Shown here piece by piece: positions 54,814-64,000 of a stretch of DNA of 64,000 bases. Under the pieces are notes generated by a model that saw only the letters and a list, made by a program, of their open reading frames with translations, had not been told where the DNA came from and did no database searches. Origin of the DNA: Prillingera fragicola (lineage: Eukaryota > Basidiomycota > Tremellomycetes > Trichosporonales > Trichosporonaceae); NCBI GenBank assembly GCA_002335605.1, contig BEDY01000007.1:186001-250000 (forward strand), in the 5' to 3' direction. Both the position numbers and the translations under genes were made by a program. Every line of letters begins with the position of its first letter. The stretch's first letter is position 1.

Positions 54814-56549
54814 ATGTCAGGCAGGGACGTCAAACCCCGTCTACCAAGAATGCCAGGCCAAGGCCGCCCCCGCGCCTCCCTCGTCGCAGCCGCCGCAGCA
54901 AGCCAGCCCGACACACCCGCCGGCGACGTGATGGACGTCGACGCCGCGGCCCCAGCAGCCGGACCCAGCTCGCTGCCCATGGCCCACTCCCGCTCGGGCA
55001 CAGCGAGCGAGCGCTCGGCCTCGGCGGCGCTCACGCCCGGAAACGCCAGCTCGGGGGATACCTCGGCGCCACCGAGTGCGGCCGCCACAAAAATGAAGTT
55101 CAAGCCCAAGATGCCTATCCGGCGTGCGGCGCAGGTTGAGCCAGAGATAAAGGCCGAGCCCTCTGCGGTGGGTGCGGGCGCGGGTGCGGCGGGGAGGGGT
55201 GGGGCTGCTGCGCGCGGGGCTAGGGGGCGTGGGCGCGGTGGTGCGCGTGGTGGGAGGGGAGGGGCGGCTGTGGGGACGATTGCGGCTGGTCCGTTTGGTG
55301 GGTCAAGGCCTACGAGTGAGTACCTGCGTTGTTGAGGGATGGGCTGACAGAGCAGCGTCGCGCCGCTTGGCCGTGCCGCCTCCCCCGCCGCGCACGTGGG
55401 GGCCTGAAATGACGTCTATGGAAGTGTACTCGGACAACGAGGACGGGGAGCGGGGCGAGGGTGGAGGCGCCGTCATTGACATTGAGGCTGTGTCCGCGCT
55501 GTCCGAATCGGCGCCGACGTCGCTCTACCGCGATCGCGACCTTGATGGCGGCAAGGCCAAGGCCAAGGCGGCCGATAAGGCCAAACTCAAGGACGCAAAG
55601 GCTAGGCGCAAGGCCGAGCGAGAGGCGCGTGCCGCCCAGCTAGCCACGCGCAACGCGGCTGCGGCGGCTGCGGCATCAGGCGAGGTCGTGGGGATTAATA
55701 TAAAGGACGAGCCGATCTCGCCCGTGCGCGCCAACGCTCCCCTCCCGACTGTTGTGGGCCGGGAGGCCGACTCGATGATTCCTGCCGACGAGCAGCAGGA
55801 CCGCGACGCTTCAGGCCGCCGCGTGAGGGCGTTTGCTGCTTCGGGCGGCCTTGACTCCGAGTCCCCGGATCGCACACTCTCGACTACCGGCACGCCCGAT
55901 ACCGAGATCAACGAGGCGCAGCGCGTCGACCTGTCCGAGAGCGAGAGCGAGGAGGAGGAGGAGGACATGGAGGGTGACTTTGTGTTTGTCCCCGGCATGG
56001 ACAACCCTGAAGACAAACTGTTCACCTTCCAGTTCCCGCCGCAGTTCCCCAAGTTTGTGTCGCGCGCGCCGGTCGACGCGACGACCGAGGGGCCGGACGG
56101 AGACAAGGATGCCAAACCCACGCCTGCGGCCATGGCCAAGGCCAAGCGCAAGGCGGCGACAGCACCGCCGCCCGAGGGACGGATCGGTACGCTTGTTGTC
56201 ATGAAGAGTGGAAAGGTCAAGATGGTGTTTGGAGAGGGTGATGATGGGATCGTTATGAACGTGAGTCCCCCCCGCTTCTGGGGAAAAGCTGACGCTGCAG
56301 GTCACCCCCGGCGTCCCCTCAACTTTCCTCCAGCAAGTAGTCCACCTCGACGCGCGCGCCAAGAGCACAACCGTCCTCGGAGAAGTACACAAGCAGTACG
56401 TCGTCACGCCGGATATTGACCGTTTGCTCGAAGAGCTGTTTATCAATGGCGGCGAGACCCCCGGCGACCGCGAGAAGCGCGACCGGGACCGCGAGAGGCG
56501 CGTCAAGATGGAGCGCGGGCTGGTCAAGATGGAGCCTAGCTCGCCTTAG
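54814..56549 (+). CDS. RPC53: RNA polymerase III subunit C4
   Basis: The C53/RPC4 subunit, which with C37 helps Pol III terminate and reinitiate. Exons 54814-55315, 55356-56260 and 56301-56549 encode 551 residues. The N-terminal two thirds is low complexity with Gly/Ala/Arg-rich and Ala/Lys segments; the conserved RPC4 domain occupies about residues 365-535: FTFQFPPQFP, GTLVVMKSGKVKMVFG, VTPGVPSTFLQQVVHLD, GEVHKQYVVTPDIDRLLEEL. The C-terminus is basic (REKRDRDRERR). A second Pol III subunit (RPC2) lies at the right window edge. Confidence 0.9.
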
Positions 56550-57857
56550 ACTGTGCATGTACCCCTCGGATGTATATGTGTACAGACACTGTGCGGTGCG
56601 CTTGGGTCAAGGCTGTCTGCCTGCTTGTGGAATTGGGCTTGCGAGACACTGCCTGCTCCGTCGTCGCTGCTGAACGGCAGAGGGTCAAGCACGCTCTGGC
56701 TTTGTGTGCAGCTGTGCGGTGCGTGCTTGCCATGTCGCCGCAGTCTACGTTTAGCAATTGAGCAGCAGTGCTTCCAGAGTCTCCATCCCATCTCCCTCCG
56801 ACTGTCCACATCTCGGCGGTATGGGACATGGCCACGACGGTCCTGGGTGTGCTTAATCAGTAGGGGCAGCTGCCGCTGTTAGGTGCATGACTATCACCAG
56901 CCGCTCTTGTCAGCCAGCCGATGTCCTCTCAGAACGCCGCAGAGAAGGACCCGGCCGAGATGCCGGTCCGAATCTTCCGAATCTACTCCGAGATGTCTTC
57001 TTAGCATCATTCAGAACCAGCACTGCGCGCACAGTGACTGGTGTCAGACTGTGGATCTGTATTGGCGGGGGTTACAGAGGTGAAGCCAGCACGGTGCGAA
57101 GTGTATCGGCCCATTTAGCGGCTGCTCGGCAGATATGCCTGGTTCTCGGCGGCTCGGGGTGCCGAGCCCGTTGCTGCGGTGTGGGCATTGATTGTATTCT
57201 GTTGCAGAGCGAGACTCATGTTTGTGATATCGAGCAGCATTGTCCTGCTTGAGCGAGGCAGTGAGCGACTATGGGCGGCTATCAGCATAGCAGATGTCGA
57301 GCGGAGGTGTGGATGCGGGGCTTTCGTGCGCACAGACATTGTTTGATCTGCAGAGCAATAGCCTCCGATGCTAATCTGCTATTCTGATAAACTCTTTCTT
57401 ACTCCATCTTGCATGTTGCACTGGCGCTTACGCTCGTATGCATGGAAGGTACAGTACGCGTAGGCTTAAAGTACAGTTCCTTAGCGCAGAGAGCCCTGGT
57501 AGGCTGAATCGACCGCGGTCGTTGGGTCGTTGCGGGGCGGATCTTCTGTGCGGCATGACTGGGGCCGGCATCCCGGGCCATAATCAGCACCACACTCTCT
57601 GCCCGGCGTCGCTGCGTTTGCGGTTCAAAGCCTGCGGAGGGACAATGAGGAGACGGGGCTCGCTCTTGGTATCTGCATACGCACATTCGTCTCTTGTCGT
57701 CGTGGTCGCTTGTACATATTCCCTCGACGCTTGACTCTTAGTGTTTACTACATCTCTACTAGCACAACCATTCAGAAACAAGCCGCGGCTCCACATCTCA
57801 CATCGCTGCCGCATATCCGTCCCTTCCCCTCACACAACCCCCGCTCCACTACACGCC
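56550..57857. other. Intergenic region, about 1.3 kb
   Basis: Lies between RPC4 and the GH3 gene, both on the plus strand. A B-box-like sequence near 57621 does not form a tRNA (no acceptor match). The right end is a pyrimidine-rich leader. Nothing else was seen. Confidence 0.5.
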
Positions 57858-60506
57858 ATGACCGTCGACCCCATCGAGTCACCATGGCACACGGGCAACC
57901 GCGCCTTCCTGACCGCCGACATTGACGAGCTCGTCGCGCAGCTCACAAAGGCAGAGAAGATCAAGCTCCTCGCCGGCGCAGACTGGTGGCACACCGTGCC
58001 CGTGCCCCGGCTGGACATTCCTGGTGTCAAGGTGAGTAGCTGATCCTTAAAGTGGTGGCTGACGTACAGATGAGTGACGGACCGAACGGCGCGCGTGGAG
58101 CGAGCTTTGCGGAGCAGACTGCTGGGTTGTGTCTTCCTGTGAGCAGTTTACTGTTGCGTAGCCATGCTGACGCGCTAGTGCGAGACCGCGCTCGCAGCAA
58201 CCTTTTCGCCCGAGCTTGTGCAGAAGGCTGGTAGCATCCTCGCGCGTGAGGCCAAGGACCGCGGAGCCGTCGCTCTTCTGGCGCCTACTGTCAACATCCA
58301 GCGTTCGCCGCTTGGCGGCCGCAGCTTTGAGAGCTTTAGCGAGGACCCGATCCTCAACGGTGTCCTGGCCACTGCCTACGTGAACGGCCTTCAGAACGAC
58401 GGCGTCTCGGCTGTCCTCAAGCACTATGTCGCCAACGACATTGAGCACGAGCGTACCGCCGTCTCATCCGAGGTCAGCGAGCGTGCGTTGCGCGAGATCT
58501 ACCTCCGCCCCTTCCAGCTGTGTGTCGCCGATGCCAACCCGCTCGCGATCATGAGCTCGTACAACCGCGTCAACGGCGTGCACGTCGCTGACAGCAAGGA
58601 GCTGCTCGACGACCTCCTCCGCAAGGAGTGGGGATGGGACGGCATGATCATGTCCGACTGGTTTGGAACCTACTCTGTCGACACTGGTATCCTCGCCGGC
58701 CAGGATCTCGAGATGCCCGGACCCGCAAAGTGGCGCACACCCTATCTCGTCGACCACTGCATTGCCTCGCGCAAACTCACCGAGCGCGACCTCGACAAGA
58801 GCGTCCACGCCGTGCTCACCTGGGCACAGCGTTGTGCCATCATGTCGCCCAACACTGTCTACGGCCCCGACGTCGAGGTCACTGGCCACCGCCCCGAGGA
58901 CATGGAGCTCCTCCGCGAGCTCGGCGCGGCGGGCTGCGTACTGCTCAAGAACGACAACGAGACGCTCCCCCTCAAGGGCCCCACCAAGATTGCCGTCATC
59001 GGCCCCCGTGCCATTGACAAGACGGCGTTTGGCGGTGGCTCGGCCCAGCTCAACATGTCGTACGTCAAGACAGTCGTCGACGGCCTCAAGGAGGCTGCCC
59101 CCGAGGGTGTCGAGATCGAGTACGCACTCGGCACGCCGAGCCACAAGATGCTGCCCTACCTCGAAATGAAGCGGGCCGACGGCGAGAGCGGCGTCGACGT
59201 CCTCCTGTCTGCCAAGCTTGGAGGCCAGACCGCCAAGCACTTCTGTCCCGCGCAGAGCAGCATTCTGCTCAACGACGGCCTGCCCGAGGTCCTCCAGGGC
59301 CGCCCGTTTGCAGCCCTCATGAGCGGTACTTGGACGGCACCCATTGACGGCGAGTACGAGTTCTCACTCAGCGTGTGCGGCCGCGGCAAGGTCTTTGTCG
59401 ACGACCAGCTCGTCGTGGACAACTGGGACGTTCCCCAGACCCCTGCCGAGACCTTCTTTGGCCAGGGCACTGCCGAGGAGTTTGGCACTTTCAAGGTCGT
59501 CAAGGGCCAGGAGTACGCCGTCCGCGTCGAGTTCTCGTCCATCCCTGGCAAGGTGCGCATGGACGCCGGCCCCGTGTCGGCCCAGACTGGCGAGCTGCTC
59601 AACTTTGGCATGCGCCTGGGTGGTTTCCCCGTCATTGACGTCGAGGAGGAGATCTCCAAGGCTGTCGACCTCGCCAAGCGCTCCGATGCCGTCGTGCTCG
59701 CCGTCGGTCTCTCGCCCGACTGGGAGGCCGAGTCCTACGACCGCCCCACACTCGCGCTCCCCCGCCGCACCAACGACCTCGTCCGCGCTGTCGCGGCTGC
59801 CAACAAGCGCACCGTCGTTGCCGTCCAGGCTGGCAGTGCCGTCAGCATGCCGTGGGTCGACGACGTGCCCGCCATCGTGCAGGCGTGGTACGGCGGTAAT
59901 GCGGCTGGTCTCGCGCTCGCTGACGTGGTGTACGGCAAGGTCAACCCTTCTGGACGCCTCCCCATCACCTTCCCCAAGCGCGAGGAGGACATTGCCGCGC
60001 ACGGCAACTTCCGCAGCGCAAACGGCAAGGTTCTCTACTCTGAGGACCTCATGGTCGGGTACAAGTGGTTTATTGACCGCAAGATTGAGCCCCTTTTCTC
60101 CTTTGGCCACGGCCTCAGCTACACGACGTTTGCGTACGGCCCCGTCTCGCTCAAGCGCGACGGCCTCGACCTCGAGTTCACCTTTGAGGTCACCAACACT
60201 GGCAAGGTCGCGGGCCGCACCAGCGCGCAGCTCTACCTCACCTCGCCACCCAACCGCAACGCGCTCGCCCACCCCCCGCGCCACCTTGCCGGTATCGCTG
60301 CGACGGCGGAGATTGCCCCCGGAAAGAGCGTACAGGCGTCGGTACGTGTGACGCGCCGCGAGCTTGCGCACTGGGACGACCTGCTGCATTGCTGGACGGT
60401 CGAGAACGGCAAGTGGAAGGCGTTCCTTGCCGAGGACGCGCTGGCCGCGCCGCAGCATGAGGTCGAGTTTGAGGTCAAGGGTCGTCACGAGTGGCGTGGG
60501 CTGTAG
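57858..60506 (+). CDS. GH3 beta-glucosidase with PA14 domain
   Basis: Hydrolyses beta-glucosides (cellobiose or related). Exons 57858-58031, 58070-58138 and 58179-60506 encode 856 residues, typical of GH3 enzymes with PA14 insertion. No signal peptide is visible, so it is likely intracellular. The GH3 catalytic nucleophile is D241 in MSDWFGTYS. KHYVANDIEHERT and the second-domain GGSAQLN region also fit. A PA14 domain (about 450-570: WTAPIDGEYEFSLSV) lies within the C-terminal region, and a fibronectin-like end follows (FGHGLSYTTF). The first two introns are 38-40 nt. Confidence 0.95.
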
Positions 60507-60630
60507 GTGGTGTTAAAGGGTTAAGAGGGTTCAGTAAGCAGTGAGCATGGGGCATGATACAGTATATGCAGATTTGGAATACAAATGTGGTTGGGCCAGG
60601 GCTTTGTGGTACAGGAGATCGATGCCAGCT

Positions 60631-61638
60631 TCAACGCTGGCGGTCGCCTCGTAGATACTCGCCCCCGCACACTTCGTACATTGTCTTGCCAGCTTCCATC
60701 AACATGAGCCTGGTAAAGGGTACTCACTCTTGACGCTCCAGTTACTCTCTTTGCCCTCCTCACCACCCTCACCCCAAGGATACTCGTCGACACCCTTGGC
60801 CAAGCGGATAATCCACGAGTTCTTTTCTTCGCCGTTGGGCTTGTATTCCTGCATACTGGGCGGGAGGACCAATATGTACTCTGCGGTTTGAGCTTTATTC
60901 AGAGTCGAAGTCATACCGTAATCCTTCATCTGGGCGGTCAGCAAAGTCAAAGCAGCAGCGCAGACGCACCTTTCGTCCACTCAACACGAAATGAAAGCTC
61001 TTACCACGCTTAGACCTTACACGTTCGAGAGCAAACTTGAGCTTTTCCTCCTCGAAACGTCCCAGTCTCACTCATCAGCTCCAAAGAAACACACGCACGC
61101 ACTCGTCAGAACTCTCACTGCCGCCCACGCCGCCGTCGTCGCTGTCGCTGTCCGCGTTCATGTCGACGATCGAGTACGTCCCGATATCCCAGAGCACTGT
61201 TTTTCAGAGCCATTCTCTGGTTGTGGACGTACGAGTTCCACGTCCAGGACGCAGTTCCCTGTCTATCCTCTGTCAGCTTTATCAGCAAGGCACACAAACT
61301 CTCTACAGTCGCATAGTTGAGCCCGTGAATGGTGGTCTCCACTGCCAGCCGGTTCGGATCCGTCTTGGCCATCCCGAGCATGCCCTTGGGAACAGCCCAG
61401 GAGATCAGCCCGTCGTTGACCTGTAGCCTTAGATCGTAATGAAGCGCTGCGAAGTCAGTTTAGATTTGAGAGATAGGCAGCGCGCACCAGTAGCAGAGTG
61501 ACGCTGGATGATCCAGAAATTGCGTTTGCGGAGTACGGGAAACTGGGCAAGTTCTGCTGGGCTGAATGTATTGGGAAAGGCCTCTTGCGTGGGTCGACGT
61601 CCGCCTTGAGACTCGGCTAGGAGGTGAAGTGCAAACAT
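60631..61638 (-). CDS. Stand-alone LigD-type 3'-phosphoesterase domain protein
   Basis: Homologue of the 3'-phosphoesterase module of bacterial NHEJ ligase LigD, which trims 3' phosphate or ribonucleotide ends. Seven exons (61638-61488, 61446-61300, 61262-61233, 61196-61103, 61066-60970, 60929-60728, 60692-60631) encode 260 residues. Family motifs are FWIIQRH, ALHYDLRLQ, ISWAVPKG, HGLNY, WDIGTYS, FHFVLSGRK and a final NSWIIRLAKG. The residues matching the bacterial catalytic set are H47, H53, D55, R57, H91 and Y95. An acidic insertion (DSDSDD, about 125-143) is specific to this protein. All six introns are 35-41 nt, so no single ORF shows the domain. No ligase or polymerase module is attached. 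Confidence 0.85.
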
Positions 61639-61801
61639 TGACTGTGGTTGGGCATGTGGGGTAGCGGTCGAGATGTATATGGTGAAAGACGTAGGCAGTG
61701 TGAGAGTTGAAAAGTGGAGGTGGTTTGTTGTGATGAAGTCATGGACCGCACGCAACTCGTACTGCTCGGTGTGGCCGTGTTACCGCAAGATGCATCTATC
61801 T

Positions 61802-63539
61802 CTAACTAGATCTCAACAGCGCCAGCATGGCCCACCCAGCGATCCATCCCGCGACGACTGCAGCCATCACACCCTCGACCGTCCGCCTGACCCTCCGCGC
61901 CCACACTTCCTCTCGGCGGGAATGCCCCGTCCATCGTGGCTCGGTCTCGTCTTCATCGTCCGAATCATAGCGATAGGGATTTATCGTAGGGTGTCGACTT
62001 GGCTGGCCAGTGAGCTGTCTGTCGGCTGAGCTGCGTCCTCCTGGCCCGCGTAGGGCCACCGGGAAGAGCGCCGAGAAGAGCGCAATGCCGTCTGTATGTG
62101 GTAATGGGAGGAGGTTGAACAGGAACAAGGAGAGTGAAACGAGTTTGAGATAGTTCATGAACAGCGAGGACCAGCGTGTTGCGGATGAGAACAAGCGTGG
62201 AGAGCGACGCGAGACGTGTACGTCGTTGAGCAGAGCTGCACGCTCGCCAGACCACAGAACCGTGTCGCGTTGCTTGCCCGAGCGGACACGGAGGCGCACA
62301 ATGCGCTCATAGTCGGCGGGGCGGATACAGAGCTGAGACTGTGTACACCCCGATGCACATGGGCGTGAGGGAACAAACACGATGGAGTGAGGAGACAGAC
62401 AACGCGCTTCGCTGGCGTCGCCGACGACCTGGAAAGCAATCTCGTGGGCTGCTGAACACGGCGCGACTTCTGCGTCGTTGAACTCGAATTTGGACAAGCA
62501 CCACCCGGCATGGCTCTCATCAAAGAGGTCGCCGGTGACGTCCTCGCCTGTCAGGTAGCGTGTCCAGATGTCTCCACGACCACCGATGAAGACGTCGTCG
62601 ACGTGCGTGACAATGTCGCCTGGTTTCAAGTGCGCTTCGAGTGCAGAGCCCTGTCTGTCAGTTCCTTTGCAACTGGCGTACTCACTGTAGCTACACTCTC
62701 CACTGCCCGTCCCTCATATGCAACATCGGCCCACAGCACCGGGGTGCACACAACGCCGGCAACAATGAGTGCACCCCATAGCAGCAAGTTGTGCCACGGC
62801 CCACTAGTTGCCAACCGTGCTCTTGCGCGCGCTGGCAAGAAATCCACACTGGACGGCAACACGACCGCCGCGCTTGGCAGAATCAAGTGCAGGTTGAAAG
62901 CAAGCTTGGACGGGCTGACATCTTCCAACGCAGCAGCAATCGCGTGTCCCAACTCATGCACCAGCTGCGCAAGCACCAACGCCAGCACCAGCGTCGGCAG
63001 GTGAGCCAGCGGCATAGTGACCCCAGGTATCTATCCGTCAGCCGACCTCCACAAGCAAGACTTACCAAGGGCTGTAACCCCCCACTCCCAGCCTCGACCG
63101 GCGCGCTCCCGACCCTCTCCAACGCCCTCCGGAGCACATGCGCCGCAGCCCCCGACCCCTCCTTGCCGGCCTGCCTCGCATGCGCCTCCGCCTCAGCCCA
63201 GACAGCAAGCCACACGCTGCCCCACGCCCACACCGCTCCCCCCACACCCAAGAGCGCACCGACGACGCCGAGCGTGGCGCCAGCATCGTAAAACCTCGTC
63301 ACCGCCGCGCGCCGTCGCGTGCCCAGCCGCTCGACGAGGCGTTTCGGCAGCGCATTGAACGCAGTCGTGCTCGCTGAGAGGCCGTACTCGTGCCGCTCGA
63401 CGACCCAGCCTGCGCGCGCAGGGGTGAGGCGGTACGGGGAGGGGAGGGAGCGGGTGGGCTGCGCCAGCGCCGCGGGCGCGGTGCGGAGGAGGTGCACGAG
63501 AAAGGCGAGGATGAGGAGGGGGAGGAGGATCTCGAGCAT
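61802..63539 (-). CDS. Site-2 intramembrane metalloprotease (S2P)
   Basis: Cleaves membrane-bound regulators such as SREBP; in Cryptococcus the homologue is Stp1. Exons 63539-63066, 63030-62686 and 62650-61802 encode 555 residues. The first membrane segment begins at MLEILLPLLIL, the zinc motif is HELGH (H183, E184, H187), the upstream IPGVTMPLAHLP fits the family, and the third ligand is D460 in LLPLPHTDG (usually LDG). A large hydrophilic loop (about 275-440) contains a PDZ-like stretch (KPGDIVTHVDDV), and a basic/acidic tail precedes two final membrane segments. It lies downstream of RPC2 on the same strand. Confidence 0.9.
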
Positions 63540-63863
63540 TGTCAATGGCACGCGAGCGGCGGGCTGCTGTACTGTTCCTTGTTTACCGAGCTGTGGCCCG
63601 GCGCGAGAGGGAGCAGTACAGGCGCGCGTGTGCGTGAGGTGGAGGGAGACAGAAAAAGGTAAAGGAGAGTGCAAAGGTAGTGAGCGATTGCTGGAGGAGA
63701 ATGCGACGAGGGTCATGGTCGTTGGCTGTCGGCGGCCGGCTAAGCCCGGTGGCGCCAGGTGGGGGAGTGGGGACCACTCTGCTGGAATCATGCTGGAGTA
63801 CTCAAATGCCAAAACGATGCATGCAATGTGTACACTCCTCCTCTTCCTGCTATGACCCTCTAT
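63540..63863. other. Intergenic region
   Basis: 324 bp between the RPC2 stop and the S2P start on the same strand. The in-frame upstream part of the S2P frame extends through it with two further ATG codons, so a longer N-terminus cannot be excluded. Confidence 0.45.
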
Positions 63864-64000
63864 CTACACCGTGTCCTCCATCATGAGACGCGGCAGGATG
63901 TTCATGCCGACCAACTCCTGGATCAGCAGCTTTGCCGCATACGGCATTGTAATCTTGACAACCGCCTTGCTCGAAGCACATCCCTTGCACCAGCCCGAGT
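63864..64000 (-). CDS. RPC2: RNA polymerase III second-largest subunit, C-terminal end (partial)
   Basis: The frame enters from the right edge and ends at a stop (63866-63864), giving about 44 residues: a WCKGCAS zinc-like segment followed by [14 protein letters not shown] and [11 protein letters not shown]. The ITxPYAAKLLxQEL ending is diagnostic of the second-largest RNA polymerase subunits; the SGWC and MNIxPRLxxED pattern fits the Pol III type (yeast Ret1) better than Pol II or Pol I. The rest of the gene lies beyond the window. Confidence 0.75.
   Translation of the reverse strand, partial: SGWCKGCASSKAVVKITMPYAAKLLIQELVGMNILPRLMMEDTV

Noticed and set aside
57610..57640. GGTTCAAAGCC, possible tRNA T-arm
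   Set aside because: T-stem has a mismatch and no acceptor pairing was found within tRNA distance.

Overview
The window is nuclear DNA from a fungus with compact genes. It is GC-rich, about 30 protein genes lie on both strands, and most are cut by very short introns (about 33-60 nt) with GTRNGT donors and a CTGAC or CTAAC branch motif close to the acceptor. Gene content (choline kinase, BRAP2-type RING protein, VPS34, NOP14, CCT3, RPC4, GGTase-I beta, site-2 protease) and intron style suggest a basidiomycetous yeast of the Tremellomycetes, probably Trichosporonales; the order is inferred, not proven. Exon boundaries were worked out by hand from splice consensus, frame continuity and family similarity, so each is a model rather than a transcript.

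Layout. 1-3.1 kb: tail of an unknown gene and an oligopeptide transporter. 3.1-7.5 kb: a gene-poor stretch. 7.5-15.7 kb: trans-sulfuration PLP enzyme, D-amino-acid oxidase with a peroxisomal tail, AAAP-type transporter, GGTase-I beta subunit and an acidic lysine-rich protein. 16-18.4 kb: two tandem, heavily intron-split PMP3-family genes and a ZNF830-like zinc-finger protein. 18.8-23.6 kb: two tandem single-pass membrane proteins with Ser/Thr/Pro-rich ectodomains, both starting with a 4-nt coding exon. 25.3-32.3 kb: a TBC RabGAP and a large protein with a kinase-like C-terminus. 32.6-48.5 kb: CCT3, BRAP2/ETP1-like protein, a disordered nuclear protein, choline kinase, two small unknown genes, an amino-acid permease and NOP14. 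48.7-64 kb: VPS34, a Zn2Cys6 regulator, RPC4, a GH3 beta-glucosidase, a stand-alone LigD-type 3'-phosphoesterase domain protein, a site-2 protease and the C-terminal end of RNA polymerase III subunit 2.

There is no sign of an operon-like pathway cluster; genes are arranged as ordinary divergent, convergent and tandem neighbours. The most interesting items are the LigD phosphoesterase homologue with a complete set of catalytic residues, the PMP3 pair (invisible to simple ORF calling), the ATGG micro-exon membrane protein pair, and a kinase-like protein whose middle region carries a possible PD-(D/E)XK nuclease motif. No tRNA, rRNA, transposon or CRISPR feature was recognised.
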